DNA of 5,301 nucleotides from Candidatus Rokuibacteriota bacterium (GTDB taxonomy: Bacteria; JAUVQV01), in the NCBI GenBank assembly GCA_030609125.1, contig JAUWCW010000167.1, positions 1 through 5,301 on the forward strand, read 5' to 3'. The translations under genes and the position numbers were made by a program. Positions 4,982 to 5,301 of the stretch are shown here, in pieces; within the stretch, counting starts at the first letter, position 1, and each line of letters begins with the position of its first letter. Below the pieces are notes generated by a model, which did no database searches, was not told where the DNA came from, and saw only the letters and a program-made list of their open reading frames with translations.

Positions 4982-5301
4982 ATGAAGAAACTGCTCGCTG
5001 CGATAACGATCTCGGCACTGTTTTTCGGAACAGCATCTCCGGCCTGCGCTCTTGACGGGGAGAAGATCCTCCGGCAGGTGGACCGCAACCTCAACCCCGA
5101 ATCGTATGAAATGTACCGCAAGCTCATCAACATCCAGCCCGACGGAAGCAGGAAGGAGTACGTGCTCTACACCATCAAGAAGGGCCAGGATCGAATGGTG
5201 GCCCTCTTTCTTTCCCCTGCGAGCGAGAAGGGGAGGAGCACGCTCCGCCTCGAGGACAACATGTGGCTCTACATGCCGAACGTCGGCAGGCCCATCCGCA
5301 T
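4982..5301 (+). CDS. Secreted LolA-like outer-membrane lipoprotein-sorting protein, 5' part
   Basis: The first 106 residues of a gene that runs off the right edge. Residues 1-23 are a Sec signal peptide: basic MKK, a hydrophobic core AAITISALFFG, and an Ala-Cys-Ala site with cleavage expected after residue 23. Cys22 is not in a good lipobox (Ser at -3, Pro at -2), so a soluble periplasmic protein is more likely than a lipoprotein. The mature part begins with a helix (DGEKILRQVD). Beta strands then carry the pattern of the COG2834 'outer membrane lipoprotein-sorting' family, including STLRLEDNMWLYMPNVGRP (86-104), which matches that family's Trp-Leu-Tyr-x-Pro signature. Such proteins share the LolA half-barrel that holds acyl chains. 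An in-frame ATG at 4970 would add four residues, but GGGAAGG abuts it directly, whereas the same motif lies 12 nt before 4982. The gene follows the permease gene by 20 nt and probably encodes the periplasmic partner of that transporter. Confidence 0.86.
   Translation, partial: MKKLLAAITISALFFGTASPACALDGEKILRQVDRNLNPESYEMYRKLINIQPDGSRKEYVLYTIKKGQDRMVALFLSPASEKGRSTLRLEDNMWLYMPNVGRPIR

Overview
The window carries eight genes, all on the + strand and tightly packed. It is GC-rich. Gaps between genes are 37 nt or less, and three gene pairs overlap (4, 14 and 8 nt). No RNA gene, mobile element, CRISPR array, terminator or convincing internal promoter is visible. The first and last genes are cut by the window edges. 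The gene families suggest an anaerobic, Gram-negative bacterium, most plausibly a Desulfobacterota ('deltaproteobacterial') sulfate reducer or syntroph. This is inferred from gene content, because no taxonomic marker is present.

Region 1 (1-3033) is a metal/Fe-S module. It begins with the end of a degenerate receiver-like (CheY-fold) protein (1-257). Two tandem MinD/Mrp-type P-loop ATPases follow (264-1121 and 1118-2020), each with an inserted two-cluster ferredoxin domain (eight cysteines). Next come two small proteins of the NifX/NafY/NifB-C-terminal family (dinitrogenase FeMo-cofactor-binding fold; 2058-2441 and 2445-2804) and a 65-residue zinc-ribbon protein with a Gly/Arg/His-rich tail (2836-3033). 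Paired ferredoxin-MinD ATPases beside NifX-fold proteins recall the 'orange protein' (ORP) loci of Desulfovibrio, where a NifX-fold protein holds a Mo-Cu-S cluster and works with MinD-like ATPases. No nitrogenase gene is present, so a role in nitrogen fixation is not implied.

Region 2 (3020-5301) is an envelope-export module. It has a LolD/MacB-type ABC ATPase (3020-3721), an FtsX/MacB-type permease with four predicted membrane segments (3714-4961), and the start of a secreted LolA-like 'outer membrane lipoprotein-sorting' protein (4982 to the window end). The likely job is moving a lipoprotein or lipid substrate out of the inner membrane and across the periplasm.

The two modules join without a gap: the zinc-ribbon gene overlaps the ABC ATPase gene by 14 nt, and its last codons carry the ATPase ribosome-binding site. 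Co-transcription across the boundary is therefore likely. Whether the modules share a function cannot be decided from the sequence.
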